Assembly (NCBI GenBank): GCA_023251835.1
Contig: JAHEXZ010000031.1
Coordinates: 1-43,936, forward strand
Direction: 5' to 3'
Origin: Bacteroidota bacterium
Lineage (GTDB): Bacteria; Bacteroidota; Bacteroidia; 2-12-FULL-35-15
Length of the DNA: 43,936 nucleotides
The notes beneath the pieces are model-generated. The model saw only the letters and a list, made by a program, of their open reading frames with translations, did not search any database and had not been told where the DNA came from. The first letter of the stretch is position 1. The number at the start of each line of letters is the position of its first letter. This document shows, in pieces, positions 7,482 through 17,467 of the stretch. A program made the position numbers and the translations under genes.

Positions 7482-8471
7482 TTAATCTATAAATTGAGCA
7501 GTATAAGTAGTAAAGTTATTGTTTTCCTTATTCTGTTCAACAAACTCCTCCAACTTTTGAATAGAATAACGTGATAAAGCTTTCGGATGTCCAATCACCA
7601 CCATATTTTCAGCATTTTTTTTCTGTAAATCTCTTAAAACTTTTTGTAATAGTTGTGCATTATAGCCATCTATTGAAACAGGATTATTTGTAAACCTTGT
7701 CAACAACTTCTTCCTATAACCAGGAGCAGGCATTGCTTTACCATCGCCCAGAGGTTTATGTAAATAGGGATTTTTGCGGCCTAATAAAAACAATTTCCAG
7801 AAAAACAGAGGAGAATTTTCTATTGAACTGATAGGCAATTCAGTAAAATATCCGTTTTTATTCTCCTTTGCCGGATCGCTTTCAAACTTATAAATAGTCT
7901 TATCCGGGGCCGTTCGGAAATCATATTCATAGTTTTCTGATACATAAAAACCATTTCTGAAAACACTGCTATCCAGTGTAATATTGTTCTGCTGAAAAAC
8001 CTTCTTTAATTTGTCGAAAGGTTGCAAACACCAGCCACCGGCACGAAAAGCAAAGACTGTTTTATTGGTTAACACTGTTAAAACTTGTTTATACCGATAT
8101 ACAATATCAGTAATTTCATTTTCATTAAAATCAGCCAACTTATATCGTTTTACATCAATTATCCAGCGTTCTCCGTTAAAATAGCTGTCTTCCCAATGCG
8201 GATGAATATGTAACTGAATATCATGTCCTGTATTGGCCAGATATTTTAACTGTTTGGTTATTGCAATATAATCTTTTTCCAATTGAGGATATTTTTTTCT
8301 GTATTCGTCCAGCTTTAAAATAAAACCACAATCTACAAAAAATGAAAAACGAACCTTATGTTTTTCTGCAATACGAATCAATTCAGAGGTTGGATAAATA
8401 ATACATTTTTCTACCGTACCATGGTTTTCACCAAAATAGATCTCATAATCGAGTGTGATGTATATGTTCAC
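7482..8471 (-). CDS. Polysaccharide deacetylase-like protein (NodB fold)
   Basis: The 329-residue protein begins MNIYITLDYEIYFGENHG, placing a metal-binding Asp at residue 8. It contains GHDIQLHIHPHW, with the paired histidines expected of carbohydrate esterase family 4, then the FRAGGW motif and a C-terminal VVIGHPK segment. There is no signal peptide, so it is predicted to act in the cytoplasm on an activated sugar or lipid-linked glycan. It is one of two deacetylases in this operon, with different sequences. Removal of N-acetyl groups is the expected chemistry; the substrate is unknown. Confidence 0.78.
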   Translation of the reverse strand: MNIYITLDYEIYFGENHGTVEKCIIYPTSELIRIAEKHKVRFSFFVDCGFILKLDEYRKKYPQLEKDYIAITKQLKYLANTGHDIQLHIHPHWEDSYFNGERWIIDVKRYKLADFNENEITDIVYRYKQVLTVLTNKTVFAFRAGGWCLQPFDKLKKVFQQNNITLDSSVFRNGFYVSENYEYDFRTAPDKTIYKFESDPAKENKNGYFTELPISSIENSPLFFWKLFLLGRKNPYLHKPLGDGKAMPAPGYRKKLLTRFTNNPVSIDGYNAQLLQKVLRDLQKKNAENMVVIGHPKALSRYSIQKLEEFVEQNKENNNFTTYTAQFID

Positions 8472-8542
8472 GCTTACAGATAATAAATTGTTACAAATCT
8501 ACGAAACAACCAATTTATTTTTTCTTTTGTCCGGCAATGGAA

Positions 8543-9436
8543 TTATTCTCCATAAGGGGTATACATACATATACCTTTTTCAGTATAATTTTTTATCATT
8601 ACTTCCAGCATTTGCTGCGCATCAATTAACATTGTTTTTGCTTCGCCCACCCAACCATTTACCAGAACACCTTCTTTTTCAAACATTGGTTTCAGGGCAT
8701 CGCAATTGCGTTTTGCAGAGTACTCGGGATTATGAACTTTTGTTCTCATCACAGAAACCTTTTTTTCTGCATCTACCATTTTTATTTCAAATATTTTCGA
8801 GTCGTATACGGGGTATTTGAAATCTACAGCATCTTCCAGCGTGTGAAGATTAACACAGGCACCATTCAGTGTAGTTCCCAACATGAGAATTTTACCACGT
8901 TTTTCACATAATTTTCTGAATGGCGAGAATTCGTTATATGGGGTTAGTTGTCCAAAGTGGGAATTGGTATAAAATTCTGCCAGTGGCCCTTTTGCACATA
9001 CAGAATCGGTAGGATGAAAACTTCGATATACTCCATCTAATTTCCGGAAATATTCAGTAATAATACCCATTTGTGAAGGAGTATTTTTTATATCAAAAAA
9101 GGGATGTTCCTCTAAGTATGTTTTATTTCTTCCTGCAGCAGGAAAAGCAGGAAAAAGTAAAGTGCCGGTTTCTCCAACTACATCAAATAATGCATCTACA
9201 ACAGTTTTGGTACCACCTTCTACAAATCCTATTTTACTCAGGCTGCTATGTGTTAATATCGAATCACCTTCGCGTATTCCTATATTTTTAAGGTCATCTA
9301 TCAACCTTTCTTTGGAAATCCCCGATTTATTCTGTTGCTGGAGTTGTAATTGCTTTTTACGTTGATTTTTTTTTATTTGTTTAGCCCATTCCAAGGCAAA
9401 TTCAGGAGCATATTTTAAAATCAGTTGTTTAATCAT
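8543..9436 (-). CDS. AAC(3)-fold acyltransferase (Antibiotic_NAT family)
   Basis: This 297-residue protein has the landmarks of the aminoglycoside 3-N-acetyltransferase/YokD fold: HSSLSKIGFVEGG, GTLLFPAF, a PSQMGIITEYFRK segment, SFHPTDSVCAKGP and MLGTTLNGACVNLHTLED. In surface-glycan clusters members of this family transfer acyl groups to amino sugars, and I expect that here rather than drug resistance. The context fits: two deacetylases in the same operon would produce free amines. It is 15 bases downstream of the neighbouring deacetylase gene. Confidence 0.8.
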   Translation of the reverse strand: MIKQLILKYAPEFALEWAKQIKKNQRKKQLQLQQQNKSGISKERLIDDLKNIGIREGDSILTHSSLSKIGFVEGGTKTVVDALFDVVGETGTLLFPAFPAAGRNKTYLEEHPFFDIKNTPSQMGIITEYFRKLDGVYRSFHPTDSVCAKGPLAEFYTNSHFGQLTPYNEFSPFRKLCEKRGKILMLGTTLNGACVNLHTLEDAVDFKYPVYDSKIFEIKMVDAEKKVSVMRTKVHNPEYSAKRNCDALKPMFEKEGVLVNGWVGEAKTMLIDAQQMLEVMIKNYTEKGICMYTPYGE

Positions 9437-9451
9437 AATTACAAGTTTTGC

Positions 9452-10756
9452 TCATTCTTTTGCATAATTTACCATTTCTTCATATACCTCTTTCCAGCCT
9501 GCCCAAAGTTTCAGACCGTTAAGTGTATCATTATGCCAAAGACTAATAAACTGGCCATTTACAGCTTTTACTTCATCAATCAATGGTCTTATTTTTTGCA
9601 TGGCCTCTTCAGGAAGCACATTCATGTAATATTTCAGCGTGCCTTCCATTACTGCAAAGGGGTGAATTTTCAATTTGGTTTCCAGCTCCATATCCAAGTC
9701 ATAAAAATTAAAAGCTGTACATATACTTGCCCTAAACCCCACCTGTGAAGCAAACCCCATGGTGTAATCATCTGTAATATCCAAATCAATCAGATTGCGA
9801 TACGTTTCGGGTAATGTTAATTTTAAGAAATGTTGACGACTTTTTGTAATATCACGATGCAACACTTTTGATAAGCGTTCCACTTCCTTCTTTAATTGTT
9901 CCCTGCTTTTATTTGAGCCATAAGAAGGGTGTATCCCCACCTGTGCATAATCACCAAGCATCTTTATGAGGGATTGAAATTTTTTACTTTCTATCGGTAA
10001 ATTTTTATCATTTACACCATAATCTCCAAGCAGAAAAAAGTAAATCGTTTTTAAACGATGCTTTTTTATTATTTCTAATTGAAAATTATAAGTGTCATAC
10101 GGATCTTTTTGCAAGCCGAGCAACACCTTTGTTCGTTCTGCCATTTCAAACAAATTCAGCTTAGACAATGACTTTAAGTAACCTCCGATGCTTCGTGTAA
10201 ACCCCTTTTCCCTATATGCATACGCATTATCTATGTCGATTGTGGAAATAAATTCATATTTTCTTTCAGGAAACACGATTTGAGGATATTTTTTCTGAAT
10301 CAGTTCTTTAATCCAAAGTATCCAGATATTTACCACGGGTTTATCCAGAAAACCATTCATATATGCAAGGCTGTCTTCGGCAATAAAACGGTCATGTTCA
10401 TCACGTATATGGGGCAAGTACTCTTCATAACGACTTACTAAGTAGAAACTGGCAGCAAATACATCAAAAGGCAATGCAGAAGCTTTTCCTGTAGCATAGA
10501 ATACTTTATTATTGTTGTAATCAAATACTGAAATATTTTGTTCGGTGATACCTGTCTCAAATAATAAATTACGTGATACAAAAAATAATTCATCACTTAA
10601 GGGGTTATTTGTATAGCTTAGTTTAACACCCTTGTGTTTCCTAAAATATTCTGAATCTGTTGTTAACTCAATATTAACACCCAATACATCAGTAAATATT
10701 AAATTTAAAATGTACTTTAAGCGATGAGTGATTTTATGGGAGTAAATAAGTAACAA
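9452..10756 (-). CDS. Polysaccharide deacetylase family protein with DUF7033-type N-terminus
   Basis: The 434-residue protein starts MLLIYSHKITHRLKYIL, a start I recognise from a Bacteroidota family that joins a DUF7033-like domain (about residues 1-130, with PFDVFAASFYLVSRYEEYL) to a NodB-like deacetylase domain. The metal-binding Asp is in ISTIDIDNAYAY, a histidine is in VGIHPSYGS, and a C-terminal SLWHNDTLNG segment supplies another. There is no signal peptide. The family commonly accompanies UDP-GlcNAc 2-epimerase genes, as here (wecB is 20 bases upstream), pointing to amino-sugar glycan processing. Confidence 0.8.
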   Translation of the reverse strand: MLLIYSHKITHRLKYILNLIFTDVLGVNIELTTDSEYFRKHKGVKLSYTNNPLSDELFFVSRNLLFETGITEQNISVFDYNNNKVFYATGKASALPFDVFAASFYLVSRYEEYLPHIRDEHDRFIAEDSLAYMNGFLDKPVVNIWILWIKELIQKKYPQIVFPERKYEFISTIDIDNAYAYREKGFTRSIGGYLKSLSKLNLFEMAERTKVLLGLQKDPYDTYNFQLEIIKKHRLKTIYFFLLGDYGVNDKNLPIESKKFQSLIKMLGDYAQVGIHPSYGSNKSREQLKKEVERLSKVLHRDITKSRQHFLKLTLPETYRNLIDLDITDDYTMGFASQVGFRASICTAFNFYDLDMELETKLKIHPFAVMEGTLKYYMNVLPEEAMQKIRPLIDEVKAVNGQFISLWHNDTLNGLKLWAGWKEVYEEMVNYAKE

Positions 10757-10776
10757 ATTGTTTTAATATTGGTTAA

Positions 10777-11925
10777 TCAGTGAACATATTTTAATATTTC
10801 TCCACAAATAAACTCAGCCGCTTTCCCATCTCCAAACAAAGCCGGAAAGTATAAGTCTTTTACCGTTATGAAATGGGTATATGCTTCTTTAATTTTTACT
10901 TCATCTGCATCAGTAATACGTGCAGCACCACAATTAATGAGTTCAATCCATTCGGTTTCTGAACGTAAAATAATACATGGTTTTTGAAAGAAGAAAGCCT
11001 CTTTTTGAACACCCCCTGAATCAGTTATCACCAGTGATGCATTTTTTTCAAGAGCGATTATTTCTAAGAATGAAACCGGTGGAATAATTAGTATATATTC
11101 ATTCGACTTAATTTTATTGTATAATTCAGGAGAAAGATTTACGGGCAATAATTTGGCTGTTCGCGGATGTAATGGTAAAATTATTTTTATTTTGTTTTCT
11201 GTTGCTATTGTATTAAGCACATTAAATAAAGCGTTTAAGCGTATAGGGTCATCCGTATTATTGTTTCTATGAATAGTTGCAAGAACAAACTTACCCGTTT
11301 GTAAAGCATATTCTTTTAAAACAGAGGTTTTTTGTTCTGCAATGCTGGAGAAATAAAGGCTGTTATCATACATTATGTCGCCACAGTGATAAATTTTAGG
11401 ATTATTAAATGAGTATGGGGGTAAAGTATTTTCTTCAAATCCTTCTTTTACCAGGTTATCATACCCCGCTTTTGTAGGAGAAAACAATAAGGTTGAAACA
11501 TGGTCGCACATGATACGATTGATTTCTTCCGGCATTGATTTGTTAAAGGATCGCAATCCTGCTTCAATGTGTATAACCGGAACCTGTATCTTAGATGCAG
11601 CTATTGCCCCGGCAAGAGTGGAGTTTGTATCTCCATACAGAACAATTGCATTAGGTTTTTCCTTCAATAAGATTTCTTCAATTCCGCTAATCATAGAGGC
11701 TGTTTGTTTTCCATGGCTGCCGGAACCTGTATTTAAATTATAATCAGGGGTTGGGATTTGCAGCTCATCAAAAAAAACCTGAGACATATTTTCATCATAA
11801 TGCTGGCCGGTATGAACAATAATCTCCTTTATTTCGTTATTAAACTTATCTTTAACAGCCCTGCTGAGCGCAGCAGCTTTTATAATTTGTGGTCGGGCAC
11901 CTATAATGGTTAATAGCTTAATCAT
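10777..11925 (-). CDS. wecB: UDP-N-acetylglucosamine 2-epimerase (non-hydrolysing)
   Basis: This enzyme interconverts UDP-GlcNAc and UDP-ManNAc for surface polysaccharide synthesis. The 382-residue protein has GARP at residues 9-12, VLYGDTNSTLAGA with Asp99, VIHIEAGLRS with Glu121, MPEEINR with Glu133/134, and ITDSGGVQKEA near the C-terminus, all conserved in WecB. It is the first gene of the minus-strand glycan operon. A sequence similar to a -7 element lies only a few bases before the start codon (reverse complement of 11931-11938), so the leader would be very short if that element is used. Confidence 0.93.
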   Translation of the reverse strand: MIKLLTIIGARPQIIKAAALSRAVKDKFNNEIKEIIVHTGQHYDENMSQVFFDELQIPTPDYNLNTGSGSHGKQTASMISGIEEILLKEKPNAIVLYGDTNSTLAGAIAASKIQVPVIHIEAGLRSFNKSMPEEINRIMCDHVSTLLFSPTKAGYDNLVKEGFEENTLPPYSFNNPKIYHCGDIMYDNSLYFSSIAEQKTSVLKEYALQTGKFVLATIHRNNNTDDPIRLNALFNVLNTIATENKIKIILPLHPRTAKLLPVNLSPELYNKIKSNEYILIIPPVSFLEIIALEKNASLVITDSGGVQKEAFFFQKPCIILRSETEWIELINCGAARITDADEVKIKEAYTHFITVKDLYFPALFGDGKAAEFICGEILKYVH

Positions 11926-11981
11926 GATGGTAAAGATAGAATTTTTAGGGTTTAGATTTAAAAATTAAGCCCGGTATCCGT

Positions 11982-11989
11982 TACATTTG
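11982..11989 (+). promoter_or_regulatory. Bacteroidota -7 promoter element for the T9SS adhesin gene
   Basis: TACATTTG matches the TAnnTTTG consensus exactly and lies 26 bases before the ATG at 12016. No clear -33 TTG is visible at the usual spacing. Confidence 0.4.
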
Positions 11990-12015
11990 TATTTGATTTT
12001 TAAATAGACGTGCAA

Positions 12016-13611
12016 ATGACAAAAAGGTTATTTGTTTTATTTGTTACAATTATTGTGTCTGGCTTTGTAAAGGCGCAAGTATTTTTGTATGAAAGCTTTG
12101 AAGAAACAAGTTTTCCACCAACAGGCTGGACAATTATAAACAGCGGTGCCGGAAACAACTGGATACAAAATACCACATCAACTTACGCCTCATCAGGAAG
12201 CAAATCTATGATGTATGCTTTTACCAGCTCTGCCCCTGCAGCAACATGGGCATTTACACCAGCCATTCAATTAGATTCTGCCGATTCTGTAATCATCACG
12301 TTCGACCAACGGGTAGGTCTTGCCATTTATGCCGAAGCAATGAAACTTACCGTGGGCAATGCACAAAATGTGGCATCACAAACTGCTATTCTCTATAATG
12401 ATAATAACTTAACCAATACTTCCTTTCTCCAACGTTCAGCAACCTATATTGCTGCTGCTTCAGGCATATACTATTTTGCTTTCAACTGCTATTCGCCAGC
12501 AGACAGGTATAAACTCTACATAGATAATATCCGGATTGAAAAACCCATGGCAAAAAATGCCGGTCTCGTCTCTTTAACTATACCCGAATCCGGTTGTTCA
12601 TTTGATTCATTAGAGACTATTGATATTGGTATTAAAAATACAGGAACAGATACTATAAGTAATTTTCAGGTAAATTATTCCATTAATGGTTCTGTGGCAA
12701 TTACAGAAACTATTTCATCTGCCATTGCCCCTGAAACTACTTTATCCTATACGTTTACCACACAGGCAGACCTCACAGCACCTGGTATATATACAATTAA
12801 AGCATATACAAGTCTTTCCGGTGATGGCGATCCATATAATGATACCCTCACAGAAACAACAGAACATATTGAGGGGGGAGTGTTTATAAAATCATCTGTT
12901 GAAGAAGTAATTATTCCTGACAATTCAACTTCAGGAGCATACTCTTCAATTTCTTTTTGCGGTTTACCAGCTGTTATGGATGGAACAACAGTTGGGATAG
13001 ACTATCTTAAAATTGATAGTATTAATCATAGCTGGATATCAGACCTCACTATTTACCTGCTATCACCGGCTAATGATAACCTAATGATTTCTGCTGGAAA
13101 TGGTGGCGGTGGTACCAATATTGTTAATGTTACTTTTATTGACACTGCCGCAACAAATGTTGGTTCAATAAGTACAAATGGCATTTCGTCAGGTTATTAT
13201 CATATTGAAAGTACAGCAGGATTGGCAGCTTTTAATACAGGACAAAATCCCAACGGCACATGGAAATTAAAGGTTGTGGATAACGCTACGGGAGATTTTG
13301 GGAAGATATGTAGATGGACACTGGCTTTTAAAGGCGCGACAGCAATTAACGAAGATAGTGTAGGAGAGTCCAGCCTGTCAGTATATCCGAATCCAACAGA
13401 TGAAAACATTACAATATACTTCAAAGATCACACCGGCACGTTAAATATAAAACTATTAAATAGTTCCGGGCAACTGATTTATAATGATGTTGTTAAACGA
13501 CAAGGTGGTTATATATCAGAATTGTCCCTAAAAAAATACGGAAAAGGAATTTATTTTTTGCAGGCAGTCACAGAAAACCGGGTTCTGACTAAAAAGATTG
13601 TTGTTTATTAA
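12016..13611 (+). CDS. T9SS-exported protein with choice-of-anchor/adhesin and P-domain modules
   Basis: Signal peptide [21 protein letters not shown] is followed by a cleaved-adhesin/choice-of-anchor J-like domain ([18 protein letters not shown] ... SKSMMYAF), a CARDB-like beta-sandwich (about residues 185-290) and a proprotein-convertase P-domain ([13 protein letters not shown] ... [18 protein letters not shown]). The last ~75 residues are a type A T9SS sorting domain ([15 protein letters not shown] ... GKGIYFLQ). I chose ATG 12016; a GTG two codons upstream at 12010 is also possible. The product is probably attached to or released from the cell surface. No catalytic domain is seen, so adhesion is the likely role. 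Its stop codon overlaps the pgk stop by four bases. Confidence 0.8.
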   Translation: MTKRLFVLFVTIIVSGFVKAQVFLYESFEETSFPPTGWTIINSGAGNNWIQNTTSTYASSGSKSMMYAFTSSAPAATWAFTPAIQLDSADSVIITFDQRVGLAIYAEAMKLTVGNAQNVASQTAILYNDNNLTNTSFLQRSATYIAAASGIYYFAFNCYSPADRYKLYIDNIRIEKPMAKNAGLVSLTIPESGCSFDSLETIDIGIKNTGTDTISNFQVNYSINGSVAITETISSAIAPETTLSYTFTTQADLTAPGIYTIKAYTSLSGDGDPYNDTLTETTEHIEGGVFIKSSVEEVIIPDNSTSGAYSSISFCGLPAVMDGTTVGIDYLKIDSINHSWISDLTIYLLSPANDNLMISAGNGGGGTNIVNVTFIDTAATNVGSISTNGISSGYYHIESTAGLAAFNTGQNPNGTWKLKVVDNATGDFGKICRWTLAFKGATAINEDSVGESSLSVYPNPTDENITIYFKDHTGTLNIKLLNSSGQLIYNDVVKRQGGYISELSLKKYGKGIYFLQAVTENRVLTKKIVVY

Positions 13612-14798
13612 TTCTCTACAGCCTTTACTCCCGGTAAGCTGCCGCTTTCAATATATTCCAATAAAGCACCTCCACCGGTAGATACATAACTAACTTCATT
13701 AGCGAGGTTGTATTTATTGATAGCAGCAACAGAATCACCACCACCAATTAATGAATAAGCGCCTTTTTTGGTTGCAGCAACAATAGCATCAGAAACAGCT
13801 TTAGTGCCATGCTCAAAATTGTTCATTTCAAATACGCCCATTGGCCCATTCCATAAGATAGTTTTGGAGTTGGAAATGGTTTTTTCAAATTCCGATTCTG
13901 TTAAAGGCCCAATATCCAAGCCCATATAACCATCCGGAATAGTTTTTATATCCACAGTTTTTTTATTGGCATCATTCGAAAAAGCATCAGCAACCACTGT
14001 ATCCATAGGAATATAAATAGCAACCCCTTTTTCTTTAGCATCTTTCAATACTTTCAAAGCCACATCCAGCTTATCATCTTCCACAAGTGAGCTTCCCACC
14101 TTACCTCCTAAAGCTTTTACAAAAGTGTAAGCCATTCCTCCGCCAATAATCAGGTTATCTATTTTATCCATCAATTTGTCAATAATGAGAATCTTCCCGG
14201 AAACCTTTGCGCCACCGAGTATTGCTGTAAATGGTTTTTCTGCTTTGTTCATTACTTTATTGATGCTTGCAATCTCATTGGCCATCACATAACCAAATAC
14301 TTTATCGTTTGGGAAAAATTTTGCAATAACTGCTGTTGAGGCATGAGCACGGTGTGCTGTGCCAAAAGCATCATTCACATATACATCGCCCAAAGAAGCT
14401 AACTCTTTGGCAAAAGATTCTGTTCCCGCAGTTTCCTGCTTATAAAAACGGAGGTTTTCTAACAATAATACTTCGCCAGATTGAAGTTTCTTAGCACCAT
14501 TTTTTGCATCTTCTCCAATACAGTCATTGGCAAATAATACCGGCCTGTTTAGCAAACTGCTCAGATGGTTAACAATATGTTTAAGAGAGTATTTTTCTTC
14601 GGGTATATCTTTAGGTCTGCCCAAGTGCGACATAAGAATTACAGCACCACCGTCTGCTATAATTTTATTAATAGTAGGTATTGCTGCCCGGATTCGGGTA
14701 TCGTCTGTTATTGTGTATTTACTACCCAGCGGAACATTAAAATCAACACGAACCAGAGCCTTTTTGCCTTTAAAATTATAATTGTCAACAGTTTTCAT
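13608..14798 (-). CDS. pgk: Phosphoglycerate kinase
   Basis: This glycolytic and gluconeogenic enzyme interconverts 1,3-bisphosphoglycerate and 3-phosphoglycerate with ADP/ATP. At 396 residues it has the normal bacterial length. The N-terminal signature [10 protein letters not shown] includes Asp19 and Asn21, GPMGVFE sits in the C-terminal domain, and the nucleotide-binding GGGDS is at residues 352-356. It lies 63 bases downstream of fbp on the same strand, so the two may form a gluconeogenic unit. The gap contains short direct repeats of ATTCGTA. Confidence 0.96.
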   Translation of the reverse strand: MKTVDNYNFKGKKALVRVDFNVPLGSKYTITDDTRIRAAIPTINKIIADGGAVILMSHLGRPKDIPEEKYSLKHIVNHLSSLLNRPVLFANDCIGEDAKNGAKKLQSGEVLLLENLRFYKQETAGTESFAKELASLGDVYVNDAFGTAHRAHASTAVIAKFFPNDKVFGYVMANEIASINKVMNKAEKPFTAILGGAKVSGKILIIDKLMDKIDNLIIGGGMAYTFVKALGGKVGSSLVEDDKLDVALKVLKDAKEKGVAIYIPMDTVVADAFSNDANKKTVDIKTIPDGYMGLDIGPLTESEFEKTISNSKTILWNGPMGVFEMNNFEHGTKAVSDAIVAATKKGAYSLIGGGDSVAAINKYNLANEVSYVSTGGGALLEYIESGSLPGVKAVEN

Positions 14799-14861
14799 AA
14801 TACTACGAATTACGAATTAGAGCAAATAACGAATAGTAAGTATATTATTCGGAGGAAAATT

Positions 14862-15878
14862 TTAAGCATCAACTGTTGAATATTTAAGCATATAAGAACA
14901 TGCTATATCAACCATATCGGCAGAGCCAATAAATAATGGGGTGCGCTGATGCAGCTCTTTTATATCCATATCCAGAATGCGGTGAAAACCATCTGTAGCT
15001 TTGCCTCCCGCTTGTTCTATTATAAATGCCAATGGATTACCCTCATATAATATGCGCAATTTTCCTTTTGGAGATTTGAAGGTGGTTGGATAGATATAAA
15101 TTCCGCCTGTAATCAGGTTACGGTGAACGTCTGCCACACATGAACCGATATAACGTGAAGAATATGGGCGGCTGGTTGAATCATCTTCTTCCTGGCAATA
15201 TTTGATGTATTTTTTTACTCCATCCGGAAAATGTACATAATTTCCTTCATTAATAGAGTATGTATGAGCGATTTTAGGTGTCTGCATGTTGGGGTGCGAC
15301 AAACAAAACTCTCCGATAGAAGGGTCTAACGTGAAACCATTAACACCTCTGCCAGTAGTATACACCATCATACAGGAAGAACCGTAAATTACATATCCGG
15401 CAGCTACCTGCTCCGTACCCCGCTGAAAGAAATCCTCCTGGGTTCCTGGCCCAGACAGAGACGTTCTGCGATAGATAGAAAAAATAGTTCCTACCGAAAC
15501 ATTTACATCAATATTAGAGGAACCATCTAATGGGTCTATTGCAACAACATACTTGGCATTCTTTGACATTTCATTGTTCACTATAATAATATCCTCATTT
15601 TCCTCTGATGCTATAGCACAGCATTCACCACCAACACTTAATGCAGCAATAAATTGATTATTGGCAAATACATCTAATTTTTTTACATTTTCCCCCTGAA
15701 CGTTCATTTCACCGGCATCGCCTAATATATCGGCTAAACCTGCTTTATTTACTTCGCGGTTTACAATTTTGGCTGCAATGCCAATGTCACGTAAAAGTCT
15801 TGACAGTTCCCCTTTAGAATAAGGGAAGTCGGCCTGCTTCTCAATAATAAATTGTCCTAATGTTTTTACCCTGCTCAT
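14862..15878 (-). CDS. fbp: Class I fructose-1,6-bisphosphatase
   Basis: This enzyme converts fructose 1,6-bisphosphate to fructose 6-phosphate in gluconeogenesis. It has 338 residues. The metal-binding signature [12 protein letters not shown] begins at Asp115, with acidic residues SEENED just before it at 91-96. A further conserved segment, GGIYIYP, is in the C-terminal half together with [17 protein letters not shown]. It is transcribed away from the aspartokinase gene; the spacer holds a large hairpin. A near-match to a -7 element, GATATTTG, occurs on the minus strand at 15902-15909. Confidence 0.96.
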   Translation of the reverse strand: MSRVKTLGQFIIEKQADFPYSKGELSRLLRDIGIAAKIVNREVNKAGLADILGDAGEMNVQGENVKKLDVFANNQFIAALSVGGECCAIASEENEDIIIVNNEMSKNAKYVVAIDPLDGSSNIDVNVSVGTIFSIYRRTSLSGPGTQEDFFQRGTEQVAAGYVIYGSSCMMVYTTGRGVNGFTLDPSIGEFCLSHPNMQTPKIAHTYSINEGNYVHFPDGVKKYIKYCQEEDDSTSRPYSSRYIGSCVADVHRNLITGGIYIYPTTFKSPKGKLRILYEGNPLAFIIEQAGGKATDGFHRILDMDIKELHQRTPLFIGSADMVDIACSYMLKYSTVDA

Positions 15879-15982
15879 TGTTTTAAATTTTTGAGTTCAC
15901 ACAAATATCGTAATTTTTTTGGATTAATGAAAGAGTAGATTTTCATGATATAATTTGGTATTTAAATATCTTTGTTGCGACA

Positions 15983-16057
15983 TTATACTTCGGTTGAATG
16001 AGTTTGCGATAGTTAGACAAGCTCACTAACCATTGCAAACTCATTTGCTCAGTATAA
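15983..16057. repeat. Nested palindromic element with TTATACTTCG/GCTCAGTATAA ends
   Basis: The element begins TTATACTTCG (15983-15992) and ends GCTCAGTATAA (16047-16057), whose outer bases pair (TATACT with AGTATA). Inside are perfect 11-base arms AATGAGTTTGC (15997-16007) and GCAAACTCATT (16035-16045), then ATAGTTAG (16009-16016) opposite CTAACCAT (16026-16033) with one mismatch. The whole can fold as one hairpin. The same end sequences recur at 18403-18422. It lies between the divergent fbp and aspartokinase genes. Confidence 0.65.
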
Positions 16058-16152
16058 ATTAAATAATTAAACAATCAGGCAGTTGGCAATTTTCCATAGT
16101 GGTTCTTATACTAATTGATTACTGCAAAGATTGTTAAACTATACAATAGATA

Positions 16153-17448
16153 ATGAAAGTATTTAAATTCGGTGGAGCATCAGTAAAAGATGCAGAAGCC
16201 GTAAAAAATGTAGCGACCATCTTAAAACAATACCCTGATGAGCGCATTATAGTGGTGGTATCAGCAATGGGAAAAACAACCAATGCGCTGGAACAATTAA
16301 CGAATGCTTTTTTTTATCACAATAAGAATGTAGAAACACTTCTCAATGAAATAAAAAAATATCATTTTGATATTATTGAACAGTTGTTTCCCGATAAAAA
16401 TCATCCGATTTACAATGATGTCAATAATGCTTTTATTGAGCTGGATTGGGCAATAGAAGGCGAGCCTACACATAGTTATGATCATGAGTACGATCAAATT
16501 GTTAGTATTGGTGAGCTTATTTCCACAAAAATTGTTTCTGCGTGCCTGAGTGAAGCAGGAATTGCCAATAAATGGCAGGATGCACGCGACTTTATTCAAA
16601 CTGACAATACCCATCGTGAAGGAAAAATAAACTGGGAGCTTACACAACAACTTGTAAACCACTCCACCTCACCCCTTTCCCCTCTCCACATGGAGAGGGG
16701 AAAGATGGAAAAAATTATTGTTACTCAGGGATTTATTGGGGGGACTTCGGAAAATTTCACTACTACTTTAGGACGTGAAGGTTCAGATTATACAGCCGCT
16801 ATCATTGCATATACAATGAATGCTGAAAGTGTAACCATCTGGAAAGATGTTCCGGGTGTTTTGAATGCCGACCCCAAGTGGTTTGAAAAAACGCAAAAAC
16901 TGGAGCAGATTTCCTACCAGGATGCTATAGAGCTGGCATATTATGGTGCTACGGTGATTCATCCCAAGACGATTAAGCCGCTTCAAAACAAGAAAATTCC
17001 ATTGTATGTAAAATCTTTTATTAATCCTGAAGAAGCGGGAACGGTTATTAATGATGTTCAATCTTCATTGCCCGTGCCTTGTTTTATTTTTAAGATAAAC
17101 CAGGTCTTAGCTTCTATTTCTCCTAAGGATTTTTCATTTATTGTTGAAGAGAATCTCAGTGATATTTTTAAACTATTTGCTGAAAGGCATATAAAAATAA
17201 ATATGATGCAAAATTCAGCCATCAGTTTTTCACTTTGTATTGATAACGATCCGTACAAACTGCCAGAATTAATAAAAACACTTCAAAAAGATTACAGAGT
17301 TCTTTATAATGAACAACTGGAACTAATCACCATACGCTATTATGATCAGGCAACCATTGACCGGGTGACTGCCAATAAAAAAATATTACTTGAGGTAAAA
17401 AGCAGGTATACAGCTCAAATGGTGGTGAAACCAGCATCATTTATGTAA
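16153..17448 (+). CDS. lysC: Aspartate kinase
   Basis: This enzyme phosphorylates aspartate, the first step to lysine, threonine, methionine and diaminopimelate. The 431-residue protein has the N-terminal KFGGASVKD motif, the GEL/STKIV region and TLGREGSDYTAAIIAY, and C-terminal ACT-type regulatory segments (about residues 310-425). It is a single-function enzyme with no homoserine dehydrogenase domain. About 16 codons (16660-16707, HSTSPLSPLHMERGKM) are encoded by an inserted palindromic repeat that keeps the frame and falls in a probable surface loop just before the strand KIIVTQGFIGG. The enzyme is probably active because all core motifs remain. Confidence 0.92.
   Translation: MKVFKFGGASVKDAEAVKNVATILKQYPDERIIVVVSAMGKTTNALEQLTNAFFYHNKNVETLLNEIKKYHFDIIEQLFPDKNHPIYNDVNNAFIELDWAIEGEPTHSYDHEYDQIVSIGELISTKIVSACLSEAGIANKWQDARDFIQTDNTHREGKINWELTQQLVNHSTSPLSPLHMERGKMEKIIVTQGFIGGTSENFTTTLGREGSDYTAAIIAYTMNAESVTIWKDVPGVLNADPKWFEKTQKLEQISYQDAIELAYYGATVIHPKTIKPLQNKKIPLYVKSFINPEEAGTVINDVQSSLPVPCFIFKINQVLASISPKDFSFIVEENLSDIFKLFAERHIKINMMQNSAISFSLCIDNDPYKLPELIKTLQKDYRVLYNEQLELITIRYYDQATIDRVTANKKILLEVKSRYTAQMVVKPASFM
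16675..16704. repeat. Perfect 30-base palindrome inserted in the lysC reading frame
   Basis: The arms CTTTCCCCTCTCCA (16675-16688) and TGGAGAGGGGAAAG (16691-16704) are perfect inverted copies with only CA between them. The C-rich left arm followed by a G-rich right arm is typical of intergenic repeats in Bacteroidota genomes. Here it is translated in frame as part of aspartokinase. Confidence 0.75.
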
Positions 17449-17467
17449 CCCTTTAAAAATTTAAGAT

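Noticed and set aside
8543-9436. Aminoglycoside resistance gene
   Set aside because: The AAC(3) fold is shared by sugar-acyltransferases, and the gene sits inside a glycan operon with deacetylases and wecB. There is no mobile-element context.
12010-12015. GTG start for the T9SS adhesin
   Set aside because: It adds just two residues; the ATG at 12016 is in frame and gives a normal signal peptide beginning MTKRLF.
14565-14879. Plus-strand ORF opposite pgk
   Set aside because: It is the complement of a well-conserved pgk reading frame and its translation has no recognisable features.
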